DNA of 64,000 nt from Buxus sempervirens (taxonomy: Eukaryota > Streptophyta > Magnoliopsida > Buxales > Buxaceae). Position numbers and translations under genes: made by a program. Location of the stretch: positions 1,680,976-1,744,975 of the forward strand of contig OX387187.1 of NCBI GenBank assembly GCA_947561395.2, given 5' to 3'. Numbering within the stretch: the first letter of the stretch is position 1; every line of letters starts with the position of its first letter. Below the pieces are notes generated by a model. It saw only the letters and a program-made list of their open reading frames with translations. It was not told the DNA's origin and ran no database searches. Shown here one piece after another: positions 1-9,850 of this stretch.

Positions 1-412
1 CTTGGCAACAGGTACTTGTTCTTGACAGTCATTTGATTTAACAATCTGTAATCTATACACAACCTCATAGTGCCATATTTCTTCTGTACAAATAACACTG
101 GTGCACTCCAAGGCGATGCACTATGTCTGATAAACCCCTTAGCCAATAGATTATCTATCTGTACCTTCAACTCATCATATTCTGGTCGAGACATTCTATA
201 GGGTTGTTTTGAAATAGGATGCGTGCCAGATACAAGTTGGCTCTTGAATTCAAGCTCCGGGTGGCATCCCAGGTAGATCATCCAGAGCACATTTGCAAAC
301 TCACAGACAACTGGCACTTCCCCAATACTCGACTACTTACCCTTCATTGGCTCCACTTCAACTGAAGCAACCAAAGTGATGCGGGTATTCAACCCTTGCT
401 CATGAAGCAATG
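1..412 (-). pseudogene. Ty3/gypsy reverse transcriptase fragment (element H)
   Basis: Reading the minus strand gives the N-terminal part of a Ty3/gypsy reverse transcriptase. It holds the [13 protein letters not shown] segment, the [21 protein letters not shown] block, and [17 protein letters not shown] near the window edge. These match the start of the gypsy RT domain (family knowledge). The copy runs off the left end of the window, so the catalytic aspartates are not visible. Upstream (toward 412) the frame becomes the poorly conserved protease-RT linker and contains stops. The element continues at 2381 beyond an inserted solo LTR, where the matching protease and gag lie in the same orientation. 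It is clearly dead: there are stops and a 2 kb insertion between protease and RT. Confidence 0.9.
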
Positions 413-489
413 TGTAAGCACCTTATTTTTGCACCCCTGGAATTGCTGAAAATGAAAACCCTGGCAGAAAGTCAAACCCCGAGGGGACA

Positions 490-935
490 AAAAGTTGACT
501 TTTTGATCAAGAGAAATTTAGCCACCTTGCTTTATATCATTGGATAGAGAATCCCGACACGGTTCCAACGCAACTGAGTTTGCAGCAATCGGAGTCCGGA
601 TGAGGGTTCTGCGGGCGGTCAAACTTGGGCGGAGCCAAAAGTTGACTTTCTGCTAAAATCCGATCCAAATACCTTGCTCTATATCACTAGATAGAGAATC
701 TCGACACGATTCCAACGTAACTGAGTTTGCAGGAATCGGAGTCCAGATGAAGGTTCTGCGGGCGGTCAAACTTGGGCGGAGCCAAAACTTGACTTTCTGC
801 TAAAATCCGATCCAGAGGCCTACCCCTAGGTCATGGGATAGAGGGCTCCGATATGATTCTAACGCAACTGAGTTTGCCCAGATCGGAGCCCGGATGAAGA
901 AAATATGAGCTGACAAAATTCCCGAGCAGCAAAAC
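490..935 (+). repeat. U3 tandem modules, about 148 bp, three copies
   Basis: Three units begin near 492, 640 and 787 with a TTGACTTT motif. Each carries GATAGAG, then CAACTGAGTTTGC, then ATCGGAG and CGGATGA. The same three-unit arrangement occurs at the start of LTR T (4797-5200) and of LTR A2 (54291-54720). The modules therefore predate the split of these families. A role as repeated U3 enhancer units is an inference. Confidence 0.8.
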
Positions 936-1240
936 CGGTAAACTGCGCACGTGGCGAAAAGCTGCACACGTGGCGAGTTGCGTAGGAAAATATCTCGGGG
1001 ATCAAATCCGTGAATATCCAAACATTCAAAAGATCCCAGGGACCAATCTGAAAGTATTTGAAAATATCTGAATAAAATAATATTAAATCCAAATATCCCA
1101 GGGACTATATCCTAATTTCCGGATTTTTTAAACAAACCCACGGCGGCATTAAATGATTTAATCATTTTGTCGCTCGCGCCGAGCGGTAGGAGCTCGGCGC
1201 GAGCTGGGCTCCAAACTCGGCGGATCCCCTTGTCTTCATG

Positions 1241-1248
1241 TATAAAAG
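1241..1248 (+). promoter_or_regulatory. TATA box of LTR A1
   Basis: TATAAAAG lies 828 bp into the LTR, after a GC-rich stretch and before a plausible transcription start. It is at a position comparable with the TATA box of LTR T (5562). Confidence 0.55.
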
Positions 1249-2380
1249 CTACGCGAGGATTCATTGCAGGGGCACTAGGCGCAAGGTCAGCGAGGTGGGC
1301 GAACCCAAGAGTGTCAATATAATGAGCCAGTTTTTCCCTGACAAAGTGTCAGTCTTGTATATTTTTTGTGATTATTGCTGGATGTGAGTGCCATTTCTGA
1401 ACCAAACCGAATAAATCAATAGGGTTTCCGGGTCACCCAGAAACCCAACATGGGACCCAGACCACCCAGTCTGACTTGATTTCCAGTGGGCCTTCCAACG
1501 GGGCCCACCCAGCCCGAACCATTCAATTTTGATTAACTAAGATAATTAAAAGATTTGAGTGGGCCGAACCACTTGAGGCCCACCCAAGCCCTAGGTGGGG
1601 CATGCATGCTTAAATTAGGTTGTGGTTTGGCCGAGACCACGGGCAGGGCCTGCCGGGCCCACCAAGCCCATTGAACCAGACCAGGATAGGGTTTTAAAAC
1701 CCTAACCGAGGAAGTCTTAGGCTTTCAAGCCCAAGCCCAGGTAAAGGGCCCCAAGCCCAAGGCCTGGCCCATTTTGTAAACCTAAGCAAGATAAAGCTCA
1801 ATGAATCACTTGGCTGCCATTGTGTGGCCCACTCAGGGGCCCGCAAAGCAATCTGGCCCACTTTGCATGGAAATCACTAAATAATCAAACTTGAACTTTA
1901 AAATAAAATCAATTCAAATTGAACCGAAGTCCAAAGGGCCACACTTGACCCACCAAGGAACATGTGGGCCACACTTGGCCCACCAAGGGATACCATGGGC
2001 CTTCCAACGGGGCCCACCCCACCAGACCCAGATCATTCTAACTAAAGAAGATAAAACCAAGTAAAGGGACCCACACCACTTTGGCGGTCCCACCAGACTT
2101 AAACAAGCGTGCATGCTGGAATAGAAAACGGGTGAGTGAGAGACCAAAATCGACTCAAACCAGGGAAACCTATGGGACCCATCATTTGACGGGGCAGACC
2201 GAGGTGTCTACGGACTTCCCCGGACTGTAACCGAGAACTTACTTAGAATCTCTAAGCCGCAGACTAGTCTAATAAAAAATCTAGGCACCCAGGTGTCCGT
2301 CTGCACCCCATCAGGCGGTGGCGACTCCAATTTCCCATTTTTACCCAGTGCGGCAACCGAAGTCAGGCGCGCACACAATG

Positions 2381-2860
2381 GATTGGGTTATTTAGTTTAC
2401 TGACTGTGATTGACTTGTTATGACAGTCAATAATCACATGGTGCTTTGACAACCAGTCCATGCCTAAGATCACATTATATCCACTAAAATTCAAACTGAT
2501 TAAGTCTCCAGGCAACTCCATCTTGCCTAATCTAATCATACAGTCCTTATAGATTGTCTCCACATAACTAGTCTAACCCCAAGGGTGTATAGACAGACAA
2601 AGTAGACTCTAAACAAGAAGGGACTAACCCAATATGGCATGCACAATCCGGTGTAATAAAAGAATGGGTAGCTTTCGAATCAAATAAACTCATGGGAGCA
2701 TGATCACAAATAAATATAGTACCTTCCACAACTTCTGGAACATCAGGACTGGGCTGAATAGGTGGGGCAATGGCAAAGGCTCTAGCCTGCAGAGGCTGCG
2801 GCAGCAGTGGTGCAAGCTGTGACCTCTGTCCAGTCTGTTGTGGTCTACCCCTGCCCATGG
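2381..2860 (-). pseudogene. Retropepsin region of element H, broken
   Basis: Minus-strand translation shows two protease blocks. The first resembles the active-site stretch (SLFDSKATHSFITPDC), with lysine where the aspartic protease D-S/T-G glycine should be. The second is the flap-distal block YNVILGMDWLSKHHVIIDC, a strong gypsy protease signature. A stop separates the two pieces around 2568. The C-terminal end is cut by solo LTR A1 at 2380 and resumes as RT at 412. The missing active-site glycine and the stop mean it is inactive. Conserved block order and spacing match the B element at 37300 and support a Tekay/Del-like chromovirus. Confidence 0.85.
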
Positions 2861-4092
2861 GCCTGCCCTACTGCCTCGGGCCTTCACAACCTCCTCAATA
2901 TGGATGTGGCCTCTGATATCTAGGTGGGGCTGCAGGGGGTGGTGCCTTAGTTGCCTGATATGGTCTACTCTGGAGTGACTGATATGTGGCAGGATGCGAG
3001 CACTCCGATATCCGATGACCATGCTGGCAACAACAGTAACAAGTTCCCACTGGTGCAAAACATGGCCCTGGCATGTAGTTTGCCGCACCTTGGGCAACTG
3101 GCACTAACCACCCTCTGGCTCAACTCTCCACTAGACTAGACCCCTCCACTAGGTCTCCTCTGATCCTCGGGAGTGTACCTCTGTCTAGTGTCTCTGCATG
3201 AAAACCTCCTCTATCCATGAGCTGATCTAGGTGGTACCCTATGTGCTCTCATCTCCTCAGCTCGCCTGGATAGTATCCTCTCAACTACTGTAGCCCTCCT
3301 CATAGACTTGGAGAAATTATAGCTCAGGAGAACCTCAACTCAGTCTCGGATATCCCGTCAAAGGCCTCTCTCAAAATGTCGAGTCTTCTTGCCCTCTGTG
3401 TCTACAATGTGCAGCGCAAATCTCGACAACTTGGAGAACCTCGCCTCATAGTGGGCCATCGACTGGCTCCCCTGGGATATATGGAGGAACTCCGCCTCCT
3501 TTTGTATCCTTACCTCCTTGGGAAAGTATCGGATAAAGAACCGATCCTTGAACTCTTCCCAAGTAAGTGGTACCACTGCGATTGTCAGCTCAGTCATCAC
3601 TGACCTCCACCAGAAGTCAGCTTCTCCTTCCAAAATGTAGCTTGCCAAGCCTACTTTATCTTCCTATCTACATCCTATGGCCATGAAGATCTTTTCGATC
3701 CTCAACAACCATCTCTTTGCTTCCATGGGATCAGAATGCCCATGAAAGGGAGGAGGAGACATCCTCCTAAACTGCCTCATGGAATCAGCTATCTGGTCAC
3801 CCCTCTCATATCTGGGCTGATTCTGCCCATACTGGTGGTTCGCAGAAGCTTGCTGCTAGAACAAAGTGGACACCTTGCTCAAGACTCTCCAAACCTGGTC
3901 CATCTGTCCCCTTGTAACTGGAACATCTACAGCAGCTGGAACACCAGCCGAGGCTGCAATAGGATCATCAGCTGGAACATCAACTGGATCAATAACTGGG
4001 TCATCTGCCAGAATATTAGCGGGGTCATAAATGGGAACATAGGCAGCTGTCCTTGCTGCTCTACGAGCTCTACCCCTCGGTCGAGGAGCCAT
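2861..4092 (-). pseudogene. Gag of element H, broken (capsid core and CCHC zinc knuckle)
   Basis: The start codon is at 4092 on the minus strand, opening with an arginine-rich MAPRPRGRARR segment followed by an acidic D/P/A-rich stretch. A stop follows near 3856. The capsid core is readable at 3358-3648 (EGEADFWWRSV, then LTWEEFKDRFFIRYFPKEVR, then YEARFSKLSRFA), matching the retrotransposon gag family. A CCHC zinc knuckle of the form CX2CX4HX4C is at about 3000-3041. The three pieces lie in different frames or are separated by stops. Gag would package the element RNA into virus-like particles; this copy cannot. The upstream leader and primer site at 4546-4560 confirm the orientation. Confidence 0.88.
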
Positions 4093-4545
4093 AATAACTG
4101 AAAATTACAAGTACACTCAATGAAAATAAGGGAATCCACATGTATTACTAATTGCCAAAATAATTTAGAGACTATGACTTTATCACTGCCACTCCCTTCA
4201 GTATATCTACAATTATACGAAGGTTGGGGAGATTGCCATGAAAATTTTCCCTCCATTTACTTCTTTATAATATATACGTATATATATACATATACTCTGC
4301 TATCCCACTTGCATAGGGTTAATTACTTAGGTACATATTCAGCATTGGCCGATCCTTCACATTACCTCAGTATAACCAAACACAATTGGCTCATCACACA
4401 TCAATCATATAAGGTAATAATAATAATTACTTAATCATAGTAAGGAAATGAATTCCTAGAAAAAAAAAAACCTAAGGGTTCTAGCTATCGTGCACTAAAT
4501 CCCCAAAACCAACCTAAGGCTTATATACCTAGGTTTAGGATCTTA

Positions 4546-4560
4546 TTTGCTTTGATACCA
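4546..4560 (-). other. Primer binding site of element H
   Basis: On the minus strand this reads TGGTATCAAAGCAAA, a close variant of the initiator-methionine tRNA primer site (TGGTATCAGAGC) used by chromoviruses. It sits 5 bases from the LTR end at 4566, which is the expected position between 5' LTR and gag leader. Confidence 0.85.
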
Positions 4561-4565
4561 AAAAT

Positions 4566-4716
4566 TGTAACGATCTGGAACCAGGTCTACCCATCCAAGG
4601 CACTAACCTATTCCTGGTCCTTATAGGTAGGCCTTGTGGACCTAATAAAACACAAGTAAATTAAAAAAAAAAACTTTCCTGAACATTTAAAAGTGGTGGA
4701 ACAATTTATACATGTG
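4566..4716 (-). mobile_element. LTR of element H, first segment
   Basis: Next to the primer site the canonical end TGTAACGATCTGG begins. In minus orientation this is the 3' end of the 5' LTR. It is interrupted after 4716 by the family T composite; 4712-4716 is the ATGTG target duplication. The LTR resumes at 29829. Confidence 0.8.
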
Positions 4717-4796
4717 TGTTAGCAACTCATTTTTGCACCTCCAAAAAAATGCAAAAAATAAAAATTGTAACTAAAAGTCAAACCCTTAGGGGTCAA

Positions 4797-5200
4797 AAGG
4801 TTTACCTTTTGATCTGGTGCAAATTGACTACCATACTTCTTCCCATTGAATAGGAAATTCCGACACAATTCTAAAGCAACTGAGTTTGCTCAAGTCGGAG
4901 TCCGGATGAAGAAGTTATGAGCTGGTCAAACATAAGGGGAGCAGAAATTGCCTTTCTACTCAAACCCAGTTCAGCTGCCCACCTTGATCCCGGAAGATAG
5001 AAGATCCCGACCTGAGTCCGACGCAACTGAATTTGCCAGAATCGGAGTCCCGGAGAAGAAGAGATGAGCCAAACTGGATTCGGGGATGCAGTTTTGCACT
5101 TTTGCTAAAAACCTGAATTTGTTGTCAAACTTTAGCTCAGTCGATAGAGAATCTCGACTTGGTTCCAACGCTACTGAGTTTGCTAAAATCAGACATCAGA
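4797..5200 (+). repeat. U3 tandem modules of LTR T, about 148 bp, three copies
   Basis: Each unit carries GCAACTGA(G/A)TTTGC followed by AATCGGAGTC or close variants. Start points near 4797, 4945 and 5095 give a period near 148. They are homologous to the modules in LTR A1 and A2 although the rest of the LTRs has diverged. Confidence 0.75.
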
Positions 5201-5418
5201 TGAGAAAGTTATAGCAAGTCAAAGTTTCAGGAAAAGCTGCCCACGTGGCAAAAAGGCAGAAGAGGATGAAACAAATAAAAATCTAGAATAAAATAATCAT
5301 TTTTATAAAAATATCTTGATTTTTACATTTAAAATAACTAAAAAATCGAATAAAATCGGAAAAATTTGTCAAAATGGAGAGAGATTTGAAATCCGCATTT
5401 AAAAAAACATGTGCGTCT

Positions 5419-5459
5419 GCATTGTATGTGCGGACATGTCGTGTCTGCACATACAATGC
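5419..5459 (+). repeat. 18-bp near-perfect hairpin upstream of the LTR T TATA box
   Basis: The left arm (5419-5436) and right arm (5442-5459) are reverse complements except for one C/T difference that would be a G-U pair in RNA; the loop is 5 bases. It is built from the GCGGACA/TGTCTGC motif also found in family C. It ends about 100 bases before the TATA box. A degraded inverted copy lies at about 20520-20560. Confidence 0.85.
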
Positions 5460-5561
5460 GGATCTGTCCTTATCCATAACGATAGCTGGCAGATTTTTTT
5501 TTTGATTGCGCACGAGGAAAAATTCGTCCGCACTTTAATTGCGGATCTGGCCTGTTTTGTC

Positions 5562-5569
5562 TATAAAAG
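5562..5569 (+). promoter_or_regulatory. TATA box of forward LTR T
   Basis: TATAAAAG is followed by GGCCCC-rich sequence and a pyrimidine-rich leader. The same box occurs inverted at 20419-20426 in the other copy, as expected for a conserved core promoter. Confidence 0.65.
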
Positions 5570-6816
5570 GGGCCCCAACCCCCTTTGTTGAGGACTACTT
5601 CTTTCTTCCCTTCCTCCTCCCTGCCGTCCCCGTGACTCTCTAGTGGCTTGCAACCTCCTTGAACTTCTGCCCACTCACCTAAGCTACCCCTAATTCTCAT
5701 TTTGCCCCTCCAAACTCCCTTTTTGCTTCTTCTTCTTCTCTTACCTACAAGAGGACAAGGAGGAGTTGATTTTTGGAGCAAAAGGAGAGTTCTCAATTGC
5801 TGTTTGTATGCTCTAGGGGACCACCACTCCTTCAAATAGGGAAGTAACGTTAAGATAAAGCTTCTCATAACATTGTATTTAATATATGTTGAAATGAATC
5901 CTTGATAAGCATATTTCTTTTGAAATTGTTTTTGAGCTTAATTTTTATTATCTTTCTCTCATAATCTCTCTTTCTTTTTCATGCCATGTGAGTCCCCATG
6001 GTAAGGGGGACTCACCATGCAAAGTTTGGGAGAAGAGTTCTCTTTGTAGATGTAAGAGGAGATGTCATCTAAGTAAGCTTTATCTTTGCCTTTGTTTGTT
6101 AATATTTTAAAGAAGGGTTTGTCCTCTTCACCATATCCACTGTACCCCTGAAAAACCCCCCTCTCTTTCCTTTCACCTATGGCGTGTGATTGATTCCCTT
6201 TGGTACGTTTGCTTATTTCTTGAGTTCCTAATTTATTTCCATGACATTTGCATGAGCAGTAGGAACATCTCACACACCCACACTCACACTTCTTTACACT
6301 CTGTTTTAGCACACTTCACAAGTATGAGATGAGCGTCGTATCCACACACGAGCAGCACTTTAAAGACATGATTAGGACTCATTTTGACACATGTTTTCAT
6401 CTCTCATGAGTAGCAGTAGATATTATTCCTCATCGCATGTTTTCATTCTTTATCTGTGTACATGATCAACTTGAAAGGCATAATTCCACCTCCTTAAAGC
6501 CTCTTTAGCCACCCATTATTTTCACTTGCTTTACATCACCATTTTCATGCACATTTGTTATCGATATTTGCTCCATATTCTGGTTCGTATGTGACTTGAA
6601 TGAGCATGTGAATGAATTGTCAAATGGGGTTTGTGATCAAGGCCTCTTGGGCCGCTTTTGAAGTTTCCAAAGCCACTGTGGGTCTGCTGTGAAACCCAAG
6701 ACATGGGGAAGCCCTTGGAGGAAAGTGACCTTTAGATTCCCCAACCAAATTGGAGTTTTGGGCTTTTCGGGCTGGAATTGCAGACACAGAGTGGCTTGAT
6801 CAGGTAGGGCCTGATT

Positions 6817-6870
6817 GCACTCTATCTACGGACAGGGCCTATCCGCACTCTATCTGCGGACAGAGCCTAG
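6817..6870 (+). repeat. Short CCGCA/TGCGG palindromes in LTR T
   Basis: Two adjacent units carry ACTCTATCT between TCCGCA-type and TGCGGA-type arms, followed by GGACAG. One unit (TCCGCA...TGCGGA) is a clean stem. These belong to the same motif class as 5419-5459 and the family C arrays. Confidence 0.6.
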
Positions 6871-7656
6871 AAGCCCCCATTTCTGTTTTCATGGGCCTAG
6901 GCCCACCTGATCCATCTCTAATTAAGTTCAATCAAACCTTTAGGGTCCCTGGGTCAACCCAAACCCTCATTTTGAGACTTGGGCCCGCTCGGGCCCAATA
7001 AGGCTTTGTGGGCCTTCCAACGGGGCCCACATCCTTACTTGACCAAACCAGGGCCCGTTTCAATAATGGGCCTCAAGGGCAATTTGATTAATTCCCTGGG
7101 CCAACTCCCAAGCGTAAAGGGGCCTTAAAAATCTGAACCCACCAAATCTTGTACATTTAATCAATCTCAAATCAAATAACCTAATCCAACAAAAAGGTGT
7201 TATCCAATGTAACCCTGAATGGGACTTGGGCTTGACTTAAGCCCTACATGGTATCCAATGGGCCTTCCAATGGGGCCCACTTCAGACCCATCTCATTTGC
7301 GATAAAAAGATAAAATCAATAAAAAAGAAGGGGACCCATACCACTTTGATGGTCCCCACTCAGACCTAACATAAGTGTGCATGCTGGCTTAGGAAAAGGG
7401 TGAGCTAGACCAAGTTGACTTGAACTGGGGAGACCCGAAGGACCCGTCAAACTGGCGGGGTGGACCAGAGTGTCTTCGGACTTCCTCGAACTGTAACCGA
7501 GAACTTAGCCGGAATCTCTAAAAGGCCACAAACCATTCAAATAGACCTGCGTAGGTACCCTGGTGTCTGCTTGCACCCCATCAGGCAGTGATGACTACTA
7601 ATCTCCCGAGGCATGCACTCCACGTGCGCCCCATCGTGAGAAATACAGTGCCCACA

Positions 7657-7722
7657 GTTTGATCCCCAATGGAATAGGAGCAGGGTGACTTCTTGGGGAT
7701 CCCTAGTGGAGTCGCCAAGCTA
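7657..7722 (-). other. Inverted primer-site remnant between two LTRs
   Basis: On the minus strand, directly after the inverted LTR end at 7723, the sequence reads TTGGCGACTCCACTAGGG. This is the same primer-site type found at 28880-28897. Only about 45 bases of internal sequence follow before the end of the forward LTR at 7656. The internal region that should follow has been lost at this junction. Confidence 0.75.
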
Positions 7723-9093
7723 TGTGCATTGTATTTAGCACGATGGGGCACACGTGGAGTGCGTGCCTCGGGAGATTAGGTGTCATCACTGCCTAATGGG
7801 GTGCAAGCAGACACCAGGGTACCTACGCAGGTCTATTTGAATGGTCTGCGGCTTTTTAGAGATTCCGGCTAAGTTCTCGATTACAGTCTAAGGAAGTTCG
7901 AAGGCACTCCGGTCCGCCCTGCCGGTTTAACAGGTCTTTTGGGTCTCCCTGGTTCAAGTCAACTTGGTCTAACTCACCCTTTTCCTAAGCCAGCATGCAC
8001 ACTTATGTTAGGTTTGAGTGGGGACCATCAAAGTGGTGTGGGTCCCCTTATTTTTTATTGATTTTATCTTTTTATCACAAATGAGATGGGTCTGAAGTGG
8101 GCCCCGTTGGAAGGCCCATTGGATACCATGTAGGGCTTAAGTCAAGCCCAAGTCCCATTCAGGGTTACATTGTGTAACGCCCTGGATCCGGGTTACGACT
8201 ATAAACCATAACTTATACCCGTGGTGTTAGGTAAATAAACAGCAGGATCTATATAAGAGTGTAAGAAGACATGAAATTGCATTTTATTATCATCAATAAC
8301 AATATCAGAGTTCGCTAATAAACCCAATCACCAATCCACAATGAAATGAAGGAATTACAATTCAAATGCTTACTCACTATATCAAATGTAAACAACAAAC
8401 AACTGAAATCCCTAGAATCATTCTACAAAGTAATCCTCTCCCCTATACTCAGGGAACTCAGCAACAGGATCAACCCCACCAAGATCGTCCTCACCAGGAT
8501 CTGAAAACAAAACAAAAGATAATGAGATACGAATATTCCAGCTAGTAGCACATGCATGCAACAAAACATTTGTAACAGTTCTAAAAACATGCTTCAGTGG
8601 TAAATCATGCATCAATAATGATAACTAACATTTATGAGTAACCCAAGTAATCAAAACACAACGTATATGATGATAAAGTAAAATACCGAAAATCAATGTA
8701 TAACAGAAATCCATAACAGCAATCATTAGAAATAAGTTCACTGTGGACTCATGAAATAAATTGCCTTTAACTAGTGTAAAGACCCTACTCATTATGCCAC
8801 CTCCCGGCTTATGTGCGAAGCCGAGCTACATGATCATCGACTTATTGCGGGAGAACCCATCCAGATACAGTAATGGGTTGGCAAGTACTAATCCAGTCAT
8901 AGTCCGAGATACACGATAAAATGAGGGATAGCCGCAGCCAACTAGATACAGAGAAGGCCTCATCGAGCTACACGATGGAACGTGTAAGACCTGTAGACAC
9001 CCCAAATTGCACTACAAAATGAGAAAATAATTGAAAATATTAATTGGGATTTGAAACAGGTCAAAAAGTATAAAATCTGGCCAAACTGGTCAT

Positions 9094-9200
9094 GACCGTA
9101 TTTTGTTTACGGACTGGTCATACCTGCAGTTGATATACGGTCACGGCGTGCCCGTATTAATAATATGGGCAGGGCACGATCGTAATATATATACGGGCAC
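9094..9200 (+). repeat. Palindrome cluster upstream of the C LTR TATA box
   Basis: Several stems follow each other: CCGTA...TACGG, TGCCCGTAT...ATATGGGCA (one wobble position) and CGTA...ACGG. Loops are AT-rich. The last lies about 210 bases before the TATA box. The equivalent place in the C copy at 45908-46015 has stems with different arm sequence. Confidence 0.7.
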
Positions 9201-9407
9201 GGGGGTCTTTGTGCAAATTTTACCTTTTTGATTTTTGAGCCTTATCTGCACCCAAATATCTCTCTTGGATAAGCGAATTCTCTTATTTATTTGTTCGAAT
9301 TATCTCATTTATCCTTGTTGGATAAAGGATGGGCATTATCTTGTGTTTAACTCAAACTGAAACTCTATCTTGCCAAACCTTGGACCAACCATGCCCCTGT
9401 GCTTGCC

Positions 9408-9415
9408 TATAAATA
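9408..9415 (+). promoter_or_regulatory. TATA box of solo LTR C
   Basis: TATAAATA in the context GCCTATAAATAGAGG. The identical context occurs in the C copy at 46219-46226 and, inverted, TATAAATA at 52504-52511 in the third copy. Confidence 0.8.
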
Positions 9416-9639
9416 GAGGTGAGATTCTCAAGCTGAGGGCCACGAAATTTTGAAGACTCAAGAGCTCCAAGAGAAGAAGAGGAACCCCTGCTGCTCTACT
9501 TGCTCAATCCAGGTAAGTCCCTTTTCCCTTTTATTTTCTGTCTTCAATTCTAGATGTAATAGGATCTTCTTCTTTTTTGTAGAATAAGGCCATCTTTTGT
9601 CTTGTATTCCTAAACTTGTCTCTAAGTAACTCAAGAGTC

Positions 9640-9850
9640 TCTCTAGCCGTAAAACGTGAAGAGAGAGCTAGGGGAAAAGAGAATAGGTGGATCCCTAGAA
9701 TAGAACCCTATATCTGTTTTTCTCTTTTTTTATAGAATAAAGCCTTTGATTGTATTTGTGTAACCAAATCTATCTCCAAGTACCTCAAGAATCCTCTCTA
9801 GCCGTAAAACATGAAGAGAGAGCTAGGGGAAAAGAGAACAGGTGGATCCG
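9640..9850 (+). repeat. Leader duplication in LTR C
   Basis: A block with CTCTCTAGCCGTAAAAC, then GAAGAGAGAGCTAGGGG, then GGTGGATCC is present twice, near 9645-9695 and 9790-9850. The flanking CTCTCTAGC and GAGAGCTAGG parts can pair as a stem. The other C copies have one block. Confidence 0.7.

Larger units (their letters stand above)
413..2375 (+). mobile_element. Solo LTR, family A (copy A1), TSD CAATG
   Basis: The sequence begins TGTAAGCACC and ends GCGCGCACA. It is flanked on both sides by CAATG (408-412 and 2376-2380), and the H element reads on across the site. No internal region or second LTR is present, so this is a solo LTR left by LTR-LTR recombination. It is 1963 bp. Its start carries three copies of a roughly 148-bp module, a TATA box lies at 1241, and its second half has several copies of the GTGGGCC...GGCCCAC palindrome. 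A longer copy of the same family (A2) lies at 54211-56835. Orientation is taken from the TATA box and from similarity to the T LTR at 4717. Confidence 0.93.
4717..7656 (+). mobile_element. Forward LTR of family T
   Basis: The LTR is 2940 bp, starting TGTTAGCAACTC and ending ACAGTGCCCACA. It has three U3 modules like those of family A, a long hairpin at 5419-5459, a TATA box at 5562, and repeated GTGGGCC palindromes near 7011 and 7258. Its reverse complement occurs at 7723-21257, where two nested insertions split it. No coding region is convincing; the small open frames are chance. Confidence 0.88.
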
